A stretch of 55,321 nucleotides of DNA from an uncultured Spartobacteria bacterium (GCA_903882875.1 CAIRYQ010000121.1:1-55321); one strand, 5' to 3'; positions 27,477 through 35,278 are shown, counted from the stretch's first letter. Made by a program: numbers and translations. The notes: generated by a model from the letters alone, not told the origin.

Positions 27477-28361
27477 ATGCCAAAAGCACGCGCTCCCATT
27501 CCGATTCGCTCCGGCAGCATCCAGTTCCTGAAGATCAACGCGGCGCCGCGGGACTGGCGCGACAGCTACCACTGGGTCCTCTCGCTGAGCTGGCCGCAGT
27601 TCGCGCTTTTTCTCGCCGTGAGCTATCTCGTGCTGAACACGCTGTTCGCTCTGCTCTACGCGCTCGTTCCCGGCGCCATCAGCGAAATGCAGCCGGGCTC
27701 CTTTTGGTCGGCCTTTTTCTTCAGCGTGGAGACGCTGGCCACGGTGGGATACGGCCACATGTTTCCGGCCACCGTCTATGGGCACATCGTGGTCACGATT
27801 GAGATTTTCGTCGGGATGGTGTGGTATGCCGTCATCACCGGGCTCATTTTCGTGCGCTTCTCCCGGCCGACGGCGCGCATTGTCTTCAGCACATCCCTCC
27901 TCATCGGGAACCATGACGGCCGTCCCACGGTGAGTTTCCGCGTGGCGAACCTGCGACACACGAGCATGGTGGATGCGCATTTCAACCTGACGTTTTCCCG
28001 CGACGAAAAAGTGCTCGAGGGCGAGGAAGTCCGCCGCTTCCACAATCTGAAAGTCTATCCCGGCCGGCTGACTCGCTTCCCCGCGGCGGTGACGATCCGC
28101 CACACCATTGATGAGAGCAGCCCGCTGTTTGGCGAGACCGCAACGACGCTCGAGGCGAGCAGCGCATTCTTCCTCGCCGAGGTCACGTCCGTGGAAAAGG
28201 TGATGGCCGCCACGGTGCAGAGCGAGCGGGATTACTCGGTCCGAGATGTGCGCTGGGGCGAGCGCTTTGTGGACATGTACGAGGAACTCGCCGACGGCAG
28301 GATGCAGGTGGACTACGGCCGGATTCACGACACCGAGCCCGTCCCGCCCCCTGCGGCTTAG
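27477..28361 (+). CDS. Inward-rectifier (KirBac-type) potassium channel
   Basis: A 294-aa protein. A slide-helix-like start (DWRDSYHWVLSLSWPQFALF) is followed by outer helix 1, the pore loop with selectivity filter TVGYGH at 89-94, inner helix 2 (IVVTIEIFVGMVWYAVITGL) and a cytoplasmic immunoglobulin-like Kir domain (FSTSLLIGNHDGRPTVSFRV, NLRHTSMVDAHFNLTF). All parts of a prokaryotic Kir channel are present and the length is typical. It conducts K+ across the cytoplasmic membrane; bacterial members are gated by lipids and ligands. No partner gene is adjacent. Confidence 0.93.
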   Translation: MPKARAPIPIRSGSIQFLKINAAPRDWRDSYHWVLSLSWPQFALFLAVSYLVLNTLFALLYALVPGAISEMQPGSFWSAFFFSVETLATVGYGHMFPATVYGHIVVTIEIFVGMVWYAVITGLIFVRFSRPTARIVFSTSLLIGNHDGRPTVSFRVANLRHTSMVDAHFNLTFSRDEKVLEGEEVRRFHNLKVYPGRLTRFPAAVTIRHTIDESSPLFGETATTLEASSAFFLAEVTSVEKVMAATVQSERDYSVRDVRWGERFVDMYEELADGRMQVDYGRIHDTEPVPPPAA

Positions 28362-28393
28362 AGCGTGTCATGCACTGTGGCAAAGGCGGCAGT

Positions 28394-28639
28394 GCATTGC
28401 GGCCAACGGCCCGACACAAGCCAGCCCAGGGCAAGCCCGCGTCTTTCGCGGACGCCGCCCTGGGATAGGGGGCAGGAAACCAGCAAAGCCCTGAAGGGGC
28501 GTGACACGATGTGCCACCCCTGCGGCAAATGTGTACCGCCCCTTCAGGGCTTTGTCCTTTTTACCATGCAAGACCCAGGGCGGCGCTCGTTCCTCGCTTG
28601 CCCTGGGCTGGCTTGTGCAGGGCCTTTGGCCCTCGATGC
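28394..28639. repeat. 246-bp palindromic element (long imperfect inverted repeat)
   Basis: The left arm 28394-28501 and the right arm 28537-28639 are reverse complements over most of their length. They include a perfect 22-nt run (28415-28436 versus its complement in the right arm), CCGCCCTGGG, and an 18-nt inner run CAAAGCCCTGAAGGGGCG (28484-28501 against 28537-28554) flanking a 35-nt loop. There is no ORF of note. The shape fits a REP/REPIN or MITE-type non-autonomous element, probably formed as a paired repeat. Divergence between arms is small but clear, so it is not brand new. It fills most of the gap after the channel gene. Confidence 0.8.
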
Positions 28640-28997
28640 AGCGCCTCCTCAACCTTCGCCCCTCATCGCTGAATCGCCCTCAAAGTGCATGACACCCTCC
28701 AGGCGAAGCACCGACGAAGCGAACCGTGCGCCGCCGGATTTTTCCGCCGGGCATCCGTTCGCAAAAAAACACAGGCGCAGCCTTCCGCCCCATCGGCGCG
28801 ACTTGACTCATCGTCCAATGACTCATCGTCCATGACCCGCCACGCTGCGCGGCATGGCCAAAACGCCCCGCACCTGCGCTGCTCGCCGCGTGACGAAGCT
28901 TACGAACGAAATCAGACTTTCACCGGAGTTCCTCCAACACCGGAATATCCTACAAAAAATACTTGTCTTACATTTGGTCAGGCGGCACACTCCGCCC
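28640..28997. other. Intergenic region upstream of the VapBC-like pair
   Basis: After the palindrome there is no convincing gene. The stretch holds one copy of a 54-bp dispersed repeat (28797-28850). AT-richer sequence just before the antitoxin start (TACAAAAAATACTTGTC near 28950-28966) may hold its promoter and operator; TACAAAAAATACTTGT contains an imperfect inverted repeat, as often seen for AbrB-type antitoxin operators. Confidence 0.4.
28797..28850 (+). repeat. 54-bp dispersed direct repeat, copy 1
   Basis: This segment is identical to 31575-31628. Inside it, GACTCATCGTCCA occurs twice (TGACTCATCGTCCA-A-TGACTCATCGTCCA), and it ends CCCGCCACGCTGCGC. It lies upstream of the VapBC-like pair. 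Flanks differ from copy 2, so the repeat unit is this 54-nt block. Confidence 0.9.
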
Positions 28998-29294
28998 ATG
29001 AACGCTCCCGTAAAGACTGACACCGTCCTTTTCACCACGAAGGGGCAGGTGGTCATCCCCGCGAAGCTCCGGCGGCTGTACCATATCGAGGCTGGCACCC
29101 GTGCCATCATTGAAGCCACACCCGAGGGAATTCTGCTGAAGCCCGTAACCGCAGCGCTCATCCGGAGCGGACGCGGCATCGCCAAGCGCAAGCCGGATGA
29201 CAAGCCGTTCTCCGAGTGGTGGGCGGAACACAAGGCGTCGGAAAAGGCGCTGGAGGAAGCCAAATATGCCCGCAGCACCCGCGGTTCTCGATAG
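28998..29294 (+). CDS. AbrB/MazE-type antitoxin
   Basis: A 98-aa protein starting at ATG 28998 with an N-terminal swapped-hairpin AbrB domain: FTTKGQVVIPAKLRRLYHIE and then GTRAIIEATPEGILLKPV. The acidic/basic C-terminal tail (KPFSEWWAEHKASEKALE) should wrap the toxin. It overlaps the following PIN-domain gene by 29 nt, the standard order of a VapBC module. The protein should bind and neutralise the toxin and repress its own promoter, and an imperfect inverted repeat about 40 nt upstream is a candidate operator. The frame is open further upstream but has no AbrB similarity there. Confidence 0.88.
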   Translation: MNAPVKTDTVLFTTKGQVVIPAKLRRLYHIEAGTRAIIEATPEGILLKPVTAALIRSGRGIAKRKPDDKPFSEWWAEHKASEKALEEAKYARSTRGSR

Positions 29295-29673
29295 CCACGC
29301 GTTGCTCGCCTACTTCCGCAACGAGCCGGGGGCTGAATTCGTCGAGAGCCTGCTGATCAAAGCCGCAGCAGCCGACCGACCGCTCCACATGACGGAGGTC
29401 AATTACGCCGAGGTCAAATTCACCCTCATCCGCAAGGATGGTGTCGCTGCGTGGGAGGATTCCGCACGGGTTCTTGCCGGGCTTCCCATCGAATTCCATT
29501 CCGCGACCCGTGCGCTTGCCGATGTGGCGGCGGACTTCAAAGCCCGGCACAAGCTCAGCCTCGCCGATGCCTTCGCCGCTGCGCTGGCCAAGGAACGGAA
29601 GGCGGAACTCATCACCGGCGACCGGGAATTCGAGGCGCTCGAAAAGGAAATCAAGATCGGCTGGCTGAAATAG
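29266..29673 (+). CDS. PIN-domain toxin (VapC-like)
   Basis: A 135-aa protein with the four acidic residues of the PIN nuclease active site in order: Asp in AVLDSHALLAYF, Glu in EVNYAEV, Asp in LSLADAFAAALA and Asp in LITGDREFEAL. VapC toxins cut tRNA or rRNA when not bound by the antitoxin encoded just upstream (29-nt overlap, translational coupling likely). The start is ATG 29266. Length and motifs are normal, so the module looks intact. The RNA target cannot be predicted. Confidence 0.9.
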   Translation: MPAAPAVLDSHALLAYFRNEPGAEFVESLLIKAAAADRPLHMTEVNYAEVKFTLIRKDGVAAWEDSARVLAGLPIEFHSATRALADVAADFKARHKLSLADAFAAALAKERKAELITGDREFEALEKEIKIGWLK

Positions 29674-29705
29674 CGACGGGGTAAGTCCGGGCGGGCGAGG
29701 CGTGC

Positions 29706-30162
29706 AGCTTTTTGCTCCGCGGTCGCACCTTTTTGCATGCTTATCCGGTTGCGTGACAATCGGAGGGAGAATTGAATTAGGAAGGCAGGAAATCATGAAC
29801 AGAGGGACGGAAGCTCTCATGTCCTGCCTTCCTGCCTTCCTGATTTGTCTGTTTGTCAACCAAACGGATAAGCAGGCCTTTTTGCTCCGCGTTCGCAGTT
29901 CGGGGCTCGGAGTCCCGAGCTTTTTGCTGGAAGCGCGGAGTTCCGGGCTCGGACTTCAGACCCTTTTGCTCCGAGGCCGGAGTTGTGGGCTCGGCGCTTG
30001 GAGTTCGGAACTCCGCCTTCCGAGCTTTGGGCTCCGTGCTTCCACGTTTTTGCTCCGTGCTCGGACCCCGGAGCTCGGAGTTCCGAGCTTTTTGGTCTGA
30101 GTTCCGACCTTTTTGCTCCAAGCTCAGAGCTTTTTGCTCGGAGCTTGGAGCTTTTTTCTGAA
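29706..30162. repeat. Degenerate 21-nt repeat array (CTTTTTGCTC-type), split by a palindrome
   Basis: Units of about 21 nt alternate between CTTTTTGCTCCG- and -GAGTTCCGGGCTCGGA-like halves. They run from 29878 to about 30162, with a left part at 29706-29737 (GCAGCTTTTTGCTCCGCGG, CACCTTTTTGC). Both strands are free of stops over long stretches: the minus strand reads heptads such as AKSSELR, AKRSELR and PKSSELR, and the plus strand SSGLGVP and SFLLEAR. The units are more diverged than in the array at 18.8 kb. Coding status is unknown. A 137-bp palindromic element interrupts the array. Confidence 0.7.
29738..29874. mobile_element. 137-bp nested palindromic element (MITE/REPIN-like)
   Basis: The outer arms are TGCTTATCCGGTTGCGTGAC (from 29738) and the near-complementary segment ending at 29874. 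The inner arms are AGGAAGGCAGGA (29779-29790) and TCCTGCCTTCCT (29822-29833). The same repeat sequence (CTTTTTGCTCCGCG) lies on both sides, so the element appears inserted into the 21-nt array. It has no ORF; a non-autonomous transposable element or a paired REP sequence is likely. Confidence 0.6.
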
Positions 30163-30206
30163 TTCCAGGTGCTCAAAACTGCCTTGCGCAGTGGATTTTG
30201 TCCGAA

Positions 30207-30689
30207 TTACGGCGTCGGCGGCTTGGGCTTCGCCGTCCGGCCCGGACGGGCGAAGTATTTCGCCAGTAAATCCACGATGGCCTGCGCGCTCGTCGTCCCG
30301 CGTTTGGCGGCTTCCTGGCAGTTCAGGTAAAAGGCGCGGATGGCGTTGTAGAGTTCCGACCCGGCGATGATTTCCGTGTCCTCCACATCCTGGAAGAGCG
30401 TGCCGAGGCTGTTCAGGATGGGGTCCAGCGCGACGCGCAGATCGTGGTCCTTCGTCACCTCCGCGATGTCCACGTAGGAGGGCACGAGGTCGGGATTCGC
30501 CACCATCAGCGGAAAGGCGTCCTCCAGCAGCGCCACGCGGCCGTCGCCCAGCTTCGGCAGCGCCTTGCGCTCATCGGTCGTGAGCGAGAGCAGGAATGGA
30601 AGGTTCGTGCGGATGGTTTCTATCGCGCCATTGATGGCGGTGATGGCTGCGGCGGCGAGTGTGGCGGAGATACGGTTGGATTCAGGCAT
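30207..30689 (-). CDS. Conserved-looking protein of unknown function
   Basis: A 160-aa, mostly helical acidic protein from ATG 30689 (MPESNRISATLAAAAITAIN). Recognisable stretches are IRTNLPFLLSLTTDERKALP and AGSELYNAIRAFYLNCQEAA; the tail is Lys/Pro-rich. There is no signal peptide, membrane helix or catalytic motif, and I do not recognise the family. The start is supported by a C/A-rich leader (AACCAAACCAACAAAGCC) like those of several other genes here; the frame extends upstream to 30812 without such support. It runs in the same direction as the XRE-type gene 193 nt upstream. Confidence 0.65.
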   Translation of the reverse strand: MPESNRISATLAAAAITAINGAIETIRTNLPFLLSLTTDERKALPKLGDGRVALLEDAFPLMVANPDLVPSYVDIAEVTKDHDLRVALDPILNSLGTLFQDVEDTEIIAGSELYNAIRAFYLNCQEAAKRGTTSAQAIVDLLAKYFARPGRTAKPKPPTP

Positions 30690-30882
30690 GGCTTTGTTGG
30701 TTTGGTTGTTATTTGCCGCCGCCCCCCAGACCGATTGGTTCCATTTTCCTTGGTTCCAGACGAGGATGGGCGGCTGCGGCATGGGCACGAGGAAAGCAGC
30801 CCGCAAAAGCATGTGGTGTTCAAAGTTTTGAACCGTTCAGGACGGCCATCCGCGCAGCACACCCGTGAACACCGCGCGCTCG

Positions 30883-31305
30883 TCAGCACCGCACGCGCAG
30901 GAGCGCGGCACGCATGGCAGCGCGCTCCGCAGTCCTTTTCGCCGAAGCCTCGCACTGCGCGGCCTCCATGCGTTTCCGCGCGCGCTGGAGCAGCACCTCC
31001 AGCTCATAGCCGAGCGCATCCGCCACACACTCCGCGACCCGCAGGAGGATGTTGTGCTTCGCATTCAGCAGCAGGCTCATCTCGCTCTTCGAAACGCCCG
31101 CGACCTTTGCCAGCCCGCACTGGAAGTAGCCCTGCCACTCCATCTCCTCCCTTACGATGATGCCGAAAAATTTGCCCAGTTCCGAATTCCCGTCCGGCGG
31201 CACCTTCCCCAGCCGCCCGCGTGCGCGCCCGTTGCCCCGTCCCTTCAGCGGCCCCCTGCGCCCCTTCCACACCTCGCCATTCGCCTTGCCGCGTGCCTTG
31301 CCCAT
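30883..31305 (-). CDS. XRE-type helix-turn-helix protein
   Basis: A 140-aa protein. A basic, Gly/Arg/Lys-rich N-terminal extension (MGKARGKANGEVWKGRRG) precedes a Cro/C1-type HTH: EWQGYFQCGLAKVAGVSKSE with MSLLLNAKHNILLRVAECVA, which matches the helix 2 - turn - recognition helix - helix 4 pattern. The C-terminal part is a helical Arg/Ala-rich tail. It probably regulates transcription, perhaps its own; an upstream promoter is predicted at 31484-31512. A decayed copy of its 5' end lies at 27.2 kb. Confidence 0.65.
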   Translation of the reverse strand: MGKARGKANGEVWKGRRGPLKGRGNGRARGRLGKVPPDGNSELGKFFGIIVREEMEWQGYFQCGLAKVAGVSKSEMSLLLNAKHNILLRVAECVADALGYELEVLLQRARKRMEAAQCEASAKRTAERAAMRAALLRVRC

Positions 31306-31483
31306 GGTGACATGCCTCCCTTCCCCGGTTCAGCCCGTCATGCGGCGCCGCCCACGCGGCGCAGCGTTGCAATTTCCGCCCCGCTCCCCGCAACGCGCCT
31401 TCCGGCCGCGGGAAAATCACGCCAATGCGGCAATGCCACCGGGAATGAATCTGGGAGGTCCATGGGTTCCGATACCGCCGTGA

Positions 31484-31512
31484 CTTGTATGGAATCTGGC
31501 GGGGCTTGGCAA
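31484..31512 (-). promoter_or_regulatory. Predicted sigma70-type promoter of the XRE-type gene
   Basis: On the minus strand TTGCCA (31507-31512) and TACAAG (31484-31489) are separated by 17 nt, giving a reasonable -35/-10 pair about 180 nt before the regulator start. The same TTGCCAA block is kept at 27400-27405 in the decayed duplicate, where the -10 is not. Confidence 0.4.
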
Positions 31513-31574
31513 GTGTGCGGTAGGCGGATTTTTTCCGGGCCGTGCAGGGCTGCATCGGGAGGAAAGGCCGCAAC

Positions 31575-31628
31575 CGCGACTTGACTCATCGTCCAATGAC
31601 TCATCGTCCATGACCCGCCACGCTGCGC
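31575..31628 (+). repeat. 54-bp dispersed direct repeat, copy 2
   Basis: This is identical to 28797-28850. It sits in the gap between the XRE-type gene and the heavy-metal-binding protein gene. The internal tandem GACTCATCGTCCA pair suggests a binding site or a mobile repeat. Confidence 0.9.
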
Positions 31629-31734
31629 AAGGGAGGACGCAAGTCTGGCAAAATGCACACAGCGCAAACCCGGAGGAGGGACGATTATTCAGCGAGCAAA
31701 TCACGAACACATCCGACTGAAGAAACCAATACCC

Positions 31735-32331
31735 ATGAAAACGATCCAAATCCTGACCTTGATGCTGACCGGCGCCCTGTTGGCCGCGACTCCCTTGCGC
31801 GCGGAGGAACCTGCGAAGCAGCCGGCCAAGGAATCGGCCAAGGTACCTGCGAAGGAATTGAAAGGCGAGCCCAAGAAGGAGGACGGTGCAAAGAAGCCGG
31901 GCATGGAAAAAATGAAGCAGGAGATGGGGGACAAGATGAAAGGGATGGAGGCCAAGGAAAAAGCCGAGGCCGCAGAGTTCGACCACCTGTTTGACGCGAT
32001 GAATTCCAGCATCGGCGACAAAAAGACCGAGGCCATGGCCGCGATCCTCAACAAGATGGCCCAGAAGGAAAAGGCCATGAAGGCCAAGTGCGAGGCGATG
32101 ATGAAGGGCGGCATGATGAAGAAGGACGCCAACTCCGCCGCCGAACCCGGCAAACTGGACTACTATACCTGCGCGATGCACCCCGCCGTCCACTGGCCGA
32201 TCCCGGCAAAGTGCCCCATCTGCGGGATGGATCTCGTGCCCGTCCTCGGAAAAGCCCCCGGTGCCAACCCCGAGGCCAAGCCGGGCGACGAACCCAAGAA
32301 AGCCGCCGACCCGCACGCCGCGCACCATTGA
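31735..32331 (+). CDS. Secreted heavy-metal-binding-domain protein
   Basis: A 198-aa exported protein: signal peptide (QILTLMLTGALLAATPLRAE), a long Lys/Ala/Glu/Met-rich helical region (AKQPAKESAKVPAKELKG, MEKMKQEMGDKMKGMEAKE) and a C-terminal heavy-metal-binding domain with YTCAMHPAVHW and KCPICGMDLVPV. This YxCxMHP...CPxCGM(D/K)L pattern is the module found at the ends of Cu-exporting ATPases and CusB/CzcB-type proteins, where it binds Cu or related metals through Cys and His. A His-containing tail (DPHAAHH) may also bind metal. It probably buffers metal in the periplasm. Confidence 0.85.
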   Translation: MKTIQILTLMLTGALLAATPLRAEEPAKQPAKESAKVPAKELKGEPKKEDGAKKPGMEKMKQEMGDKMKGMEAKEKAEAAEFDHLFDAMNSSIGDKKTEAMAAILNKMAQKEKAMKAKCEAMMKGGMMKKDANSAAEPGKLDYYTCAMHPAVHWPIPAKCPICGMDLVPVLGKAPGANPEAKPGDEPKKAADPHAAHH

Positions 32332-32340
32332 GGCGGGGCG

Positions 32341-33138
32341 CTACTTCTTCGCGATAAAGCGCTTTCGGTGTTCTGCAAGAAATGAGGAATCGGGCAGCGC
32401 AGCATCATCAGGAATCTGCAAATGCTCTCCCTCATACGCGCCGAAGTTTTCGGTGACGGCGCGCTGTGAAAGCTCGTTCTTCAAGCGAGGCGAGAGCAGC
32501 AGACGAAACTTGTCGTCGAAAGTAATAAGGTAGCGGTCGAATGCGGCATCGTGGAGCCGTGAAAGGCTGAGGCCATTGCACAGATTCAAACGCTCCGTGG
32601 GATGCGTACCCCACGGCAGAATATGTGAGGCAATGAGCAACTCGCGCACGGCCAATCCCGTGACGCCGCAGCGACCGCCAAAGTTGTTCAGCACAGCATC
32701 GCGAAAATACTCCTGCCCGCGCCGCAGCTTCACATTGGCAGTCGTCTCAGTGGGGCCGCTCGGTGGGCGCTTTCGCAGTCGCACACCTTCTTTCGGAAGA
32801 ACTTCGAGTTCACTGCTCTCGTCGGCACCGAACAAGGCACGCAGTGCTTCTTCGCTGGCTGGCACACTCTCATTGAGGTCCGTGTGAAACTCATTCCATG
32901 TCGAACGGTCGAGCGCGCTCGCACCCGAGAGGCCCTTGATGCCGCGTAGTTTCAATGCGGGATCGAGCGACGCGAGATTGCATAGCTTCATCGCCACGCT
33001 GTTTGCACCGCGCCCGAGCTTTTCCGCCATCTCGATGACAACTGGATTGCGCGAGTGAAGCCGTCCAAACGTCAGCTTGTGATAGAGATTGAGCACGACA
33101 AGCAACTCGTCGCGCGTCCACTTTTTCGACAAAGGCAT
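32341..33138 (-). CDS. HNH endonuclease family protein
   Basis: A 265-aa protein. An N-terminal helical domain (WTRDELLVVLNLYHKLTFGR, RGANSVAMKLCNLASLDP), common to this group of bacterial HNH proteins, is followed by a C-terminal HNH_2-type nuclease core: RCGVTGLAVRELLIASHILP with the conserved His and NGLSLSRLHDAAFDRYLITF. Relatives are annotated as putative restriction endonucleases, some accompanying methylases, but no methylase is adjacent here. The gene is divergent from a hypothetical gene 38 nt away, and the two may share a regulatory region. Confidence 0.85.
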   Translation of the reverse strand: MPLSKKWTRDELLVVLNLYHKLTFGRLHSRNPVVIEMAEKLGRGANSVAMKLCNLASLDPALKLRGIKGLSGASALDRSTWNEFHTDLNESVPASEEALRALFGADESSELEVLPKEGVRLRKRPPSGPTETTANVKLRRGQEYFRDAVLNNFGGRCGVTGLAVRELLIASHILPWGTHPTERLNLCNGLSLSRLHDAAFDRYLITFDDKFRLLLSPRLKNELSQRAVTENFGAYEGEHLQIPDDAALPDSSFLAEHRKRFIAKK

Positions 33139-33176
33139 TCCAGGAAATTAACGGCCCGCGGCCTCATCGGAAAGAC

Positions 33177-33812
33177 ATGAGTGATGAATCCGAACAGCCC
33201 GACCCCGCCGCCGTTTTCGGCTGCGCTCTTTCGCTTTGGCACGAGTGCAAGAAATTGGCCACAGGCAACGAGCGACTGAATCTCAGCGAGTGTTACAACG
33301 GCGGGGATGAGTTCATGCGAGTAGTCATGCGGGCGGCGACCCGGTTTGAAAACTGGGCTTCGCTACACATCGCTTTCGAGAACCTCGACGACGTTTGGCC
33401 CTACATGATGGAGGACAAATTCGGCGCGGCGTGTGTGAGCGCGATGGGTGCAGAAAACCTCGCGCATTTTGACGACAACGACTGCCTGCGAGTGGCGTTT
33501 CGACTTGGGCTCCCGGTGAAATCGTCCGCCGGATTGCCGGTGCCGATTGCTCGGATCGCGCCAAATCCGGTGGCTGGCTCAGTCTTTCAGTCATTCCGCA
33601 TTCAGACCGTACGCGATGCTTTGGATGACGAGATTACGGAGCCCTTCACGCTTGACGACGAACCGTTTGACGAAAATTTCGGCGCTCCGTACTTCGGACT
33701 CTACGGCGTGGATGCAGACGGAATGCTTGAACACATCGCGGATCGGCGGACTTACGCCGAATCAGTCAGCCTCGCGCAGAAACTCGCGCCGGGAATCGCT
33801 TTTGGTGCTTAA
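33177..33812 (+). CDS. Protein of unknown function, divergent from the HNH gene
   Basis: A 211-aa acidic cytoplasmic-looking protein. It contains NLSECYNGGDEFMRVVMRAA, WPYMMEDKFGAACVSAMG and FTLDDEPFDENFGAPYFGLY and has no signal peptide or obvious motif. I do not recognise the family; composition and ordered secondary-structure-like spacing suggest a real gene rather than a shadow. It lies 38 nt from the start of the HNH nuclease gene on the other strand, so a functional link is possible but unproven. Confidence 0.65.
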   Translation: MSDESEQPDPAAVFGCALSLWHECKKLATGNERLNLSECYNGGDEFMRVVMRAATRFENWASLHIAFENLDDVWPYMMEDKFGAACVSAMGAENLAHFDDNDCLRVAFRLGLPVKSSAGLPVPIARIAPNPVAGSVFQSFRIQTVRDALDDEITEPFTLDDEPFDENFGAPYFGLYGVDADGMLEHIADRRTYAESVSLAQKLAPGIAFGA

Positions 33813-33862
33813 TCCGGTGCTGCGCGGAGTGCGCGCACGGTCGCTGCGGTGTTACTTCCGCT

Positions 33863-35278
33863 TCAGCGAACTTTTCTTACGGCCTCGGCGGCTTCCGCAG
33901 CGCGCTGCACGTTCTCGGCTCTTTCGACTTTGACGGATCGGAAACTCCAAAAGCCAATGGTGGCCACGACGGCGACGGTGGAGGCTGCGGCCACCGTCGA
34001 GGATGCGACGGGAATCGAGGCATTCGCGGCGGTGAGGATGCCATCGGGCTGGTTGGCGAGGACGAGCGCCTGCCCGCGCCCGAGGTACGGCTTCACCCAT
34101 GCGAAAATATTCGCGAAGAGCGCCTTGTCCGCCGCGGAGCCGCCTTCCTTTTCCACGGCCTGTGCGATGAGATCGCCCACGGTCTGGAGCAGGCGTGCGG
34201 AGGCATAGGCGGCCGCATTGCCCTCGGTGGGCAGGTCGCGCCACGCCTGCGTGAAGTCCGCCCCCTGCGTGATTTTTTCACTCCCCGCGACGACGGAGTC
34301 GAAGAACGCCACGCGTGAGGCGATGATGATGCGGTCGGCCTTCGCGTCGAAGCGCACGACGGGCTGGTAGTCGAGCGGCGGCGGGCCGGCGGGGCCTTTC
34401 ATGCGGATGGTGAGCACGCCGCCCTCGTCGGTGAAGGTGACGGGCGCATTCGGCTGCGAGAGCGCCGGCATGAACTGCGGCTTCAGCGCCTCGATGAGCC
34501 AGCCGAGCCGCTCGATCACGATCGCGCCGTCCGCACCGGGGAACTCGGGGGCATTCGGCGCGGGCTGGAATTTCTGCGAAGGATCGAGGCGGAGGTAGAG
34601 GCCGACGCGGGCGTCGAGCTTCCCGGCGATCTCCATGACGCTGAGGCCGAGCGGCGGCAGAGGCTTGGCCATGTCGCGTGCGAAGTCCGCACGGTCGCGG
34701 GGCGGGACCATCGCGATGATTTCGGGCATCGCCTCGCTCACGAATTCGTTCAGGTGGATGGGAAACTCCAGCGCGAGGTCCGTGTCCTTCGGCGCGAAAT
34801 CGAGCAGCATGAGCTTCGCCGCGGGACCGCCACTGAGCGTGAGCAGGCCCTTCCGCCCCTGCGGTGTGTGGGCGAAGGCGCGCGAGTGAAACGAGCCGTC
34901 GCCCCGTGCGCGCGAACTCGCGCCGGTGGCCGCGACGGAATCGAGGCCGAGAATTTGGAACAGCTTTGCAAACGTGAACCCCGGGGGGAAATCTTTGCGT
35001 TCGCGCTCGGGGAGCGACTTGATGATCTCATCGAGGAAGCTGACGAGCATCTTCACGCCACCCGTCTCGGAATACTCGAAGGATCGCGCACCGAGTTCCA
35101 AGTGCGAAGTGACCGCGCGGAACGAAGCGGACGCGCCGTCGCCGACGAGCGTGACGGAACCCGCGGACGCTGCGGAGCCGTCCGCAGCGGCAGCGGGCTG
35201 ATGGCGCAGCGTGAAAATCAACGACGCGAGGGCGAGGGCAACATGGGCGAACCGCTTGGGAAGGGATGTGAGTTTCAT
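33863..35278 (-). CDS. Exported or membrane-anchored protein of unknown function
   Basis: A 471-aa protein from ATG 35278 with a signal peptide (FAHVALALASLIFTLRHQPA) and a C-terminal hydrophobic helix (STVAAASTVAVVATIGFWSF) followed by basic and Ala-rich residues. The large middle domain (GARSFEYSETGGVKMLVSFL, FPPGFTFAKLFQILGLDSVA, RIIIASRVAFFDSVVAGSEK) resembles long alpha/beta periplasmic domains of PVC-specific proteins, without catalytic motifs I can name. It is probably anchored in the inner membrane by its C-terminus with most of the chain in the periplasm. The frame runs on upstream to 35713 without protein-like features. Confidence 0.72.
   Translation of the reverse strand: MKLTSLPKRFAHVALALASLIFTLRHQPAAAADGSAASAGSVTLVGDGASASFRAVTSHLELGARSFEYSETGGVKMLVSFLDEIIKSLPERERKDFPPGFTFAKLFQILGLDSVAATGASSRARGDGSFHSRAFAHTPQGRKGLLTLSGGPAAKLMLLDFAPKDTDLALEFPIHLNEFVSEAMPEIIAMVPPRDRADFARDMAKPLPPLGLSVMEIAGKLDARVGLYLRLDPSQKFQPAPNAPEFPGADGAIVIERLGWLIEALKPQFMPALSQPNAPVTFTDEGGVLTIRMKGPAGPPPLDYQPVVRFDAKADRIIIASRVAFFDSVVAGSEKITQGADFTQAWRDLPTEGNAAAYASARLLQTVGDLIAQAVEKEGGSAADKALFANIFAWVKPYLGRGQALVLANQPDGILTAANASIPVASSTVAAASTVAVVATIGFWSFRSVKVERAENVQRAAEAAEAVRKVR

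Larger units (their letters stand above)
31306..31734. other. Intergenic region between divergent regulator and metal-binding protein genes
   Basis: This 429-nt gap holds the predicted regulator promoter and the second copy of the 54-bp repeat (31575-31628). It also contains GC-rich sequence related to the upstream part of the decayed duplicate at 27.3-27.4 kb. I see no further gene. Confidence 0.5.
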
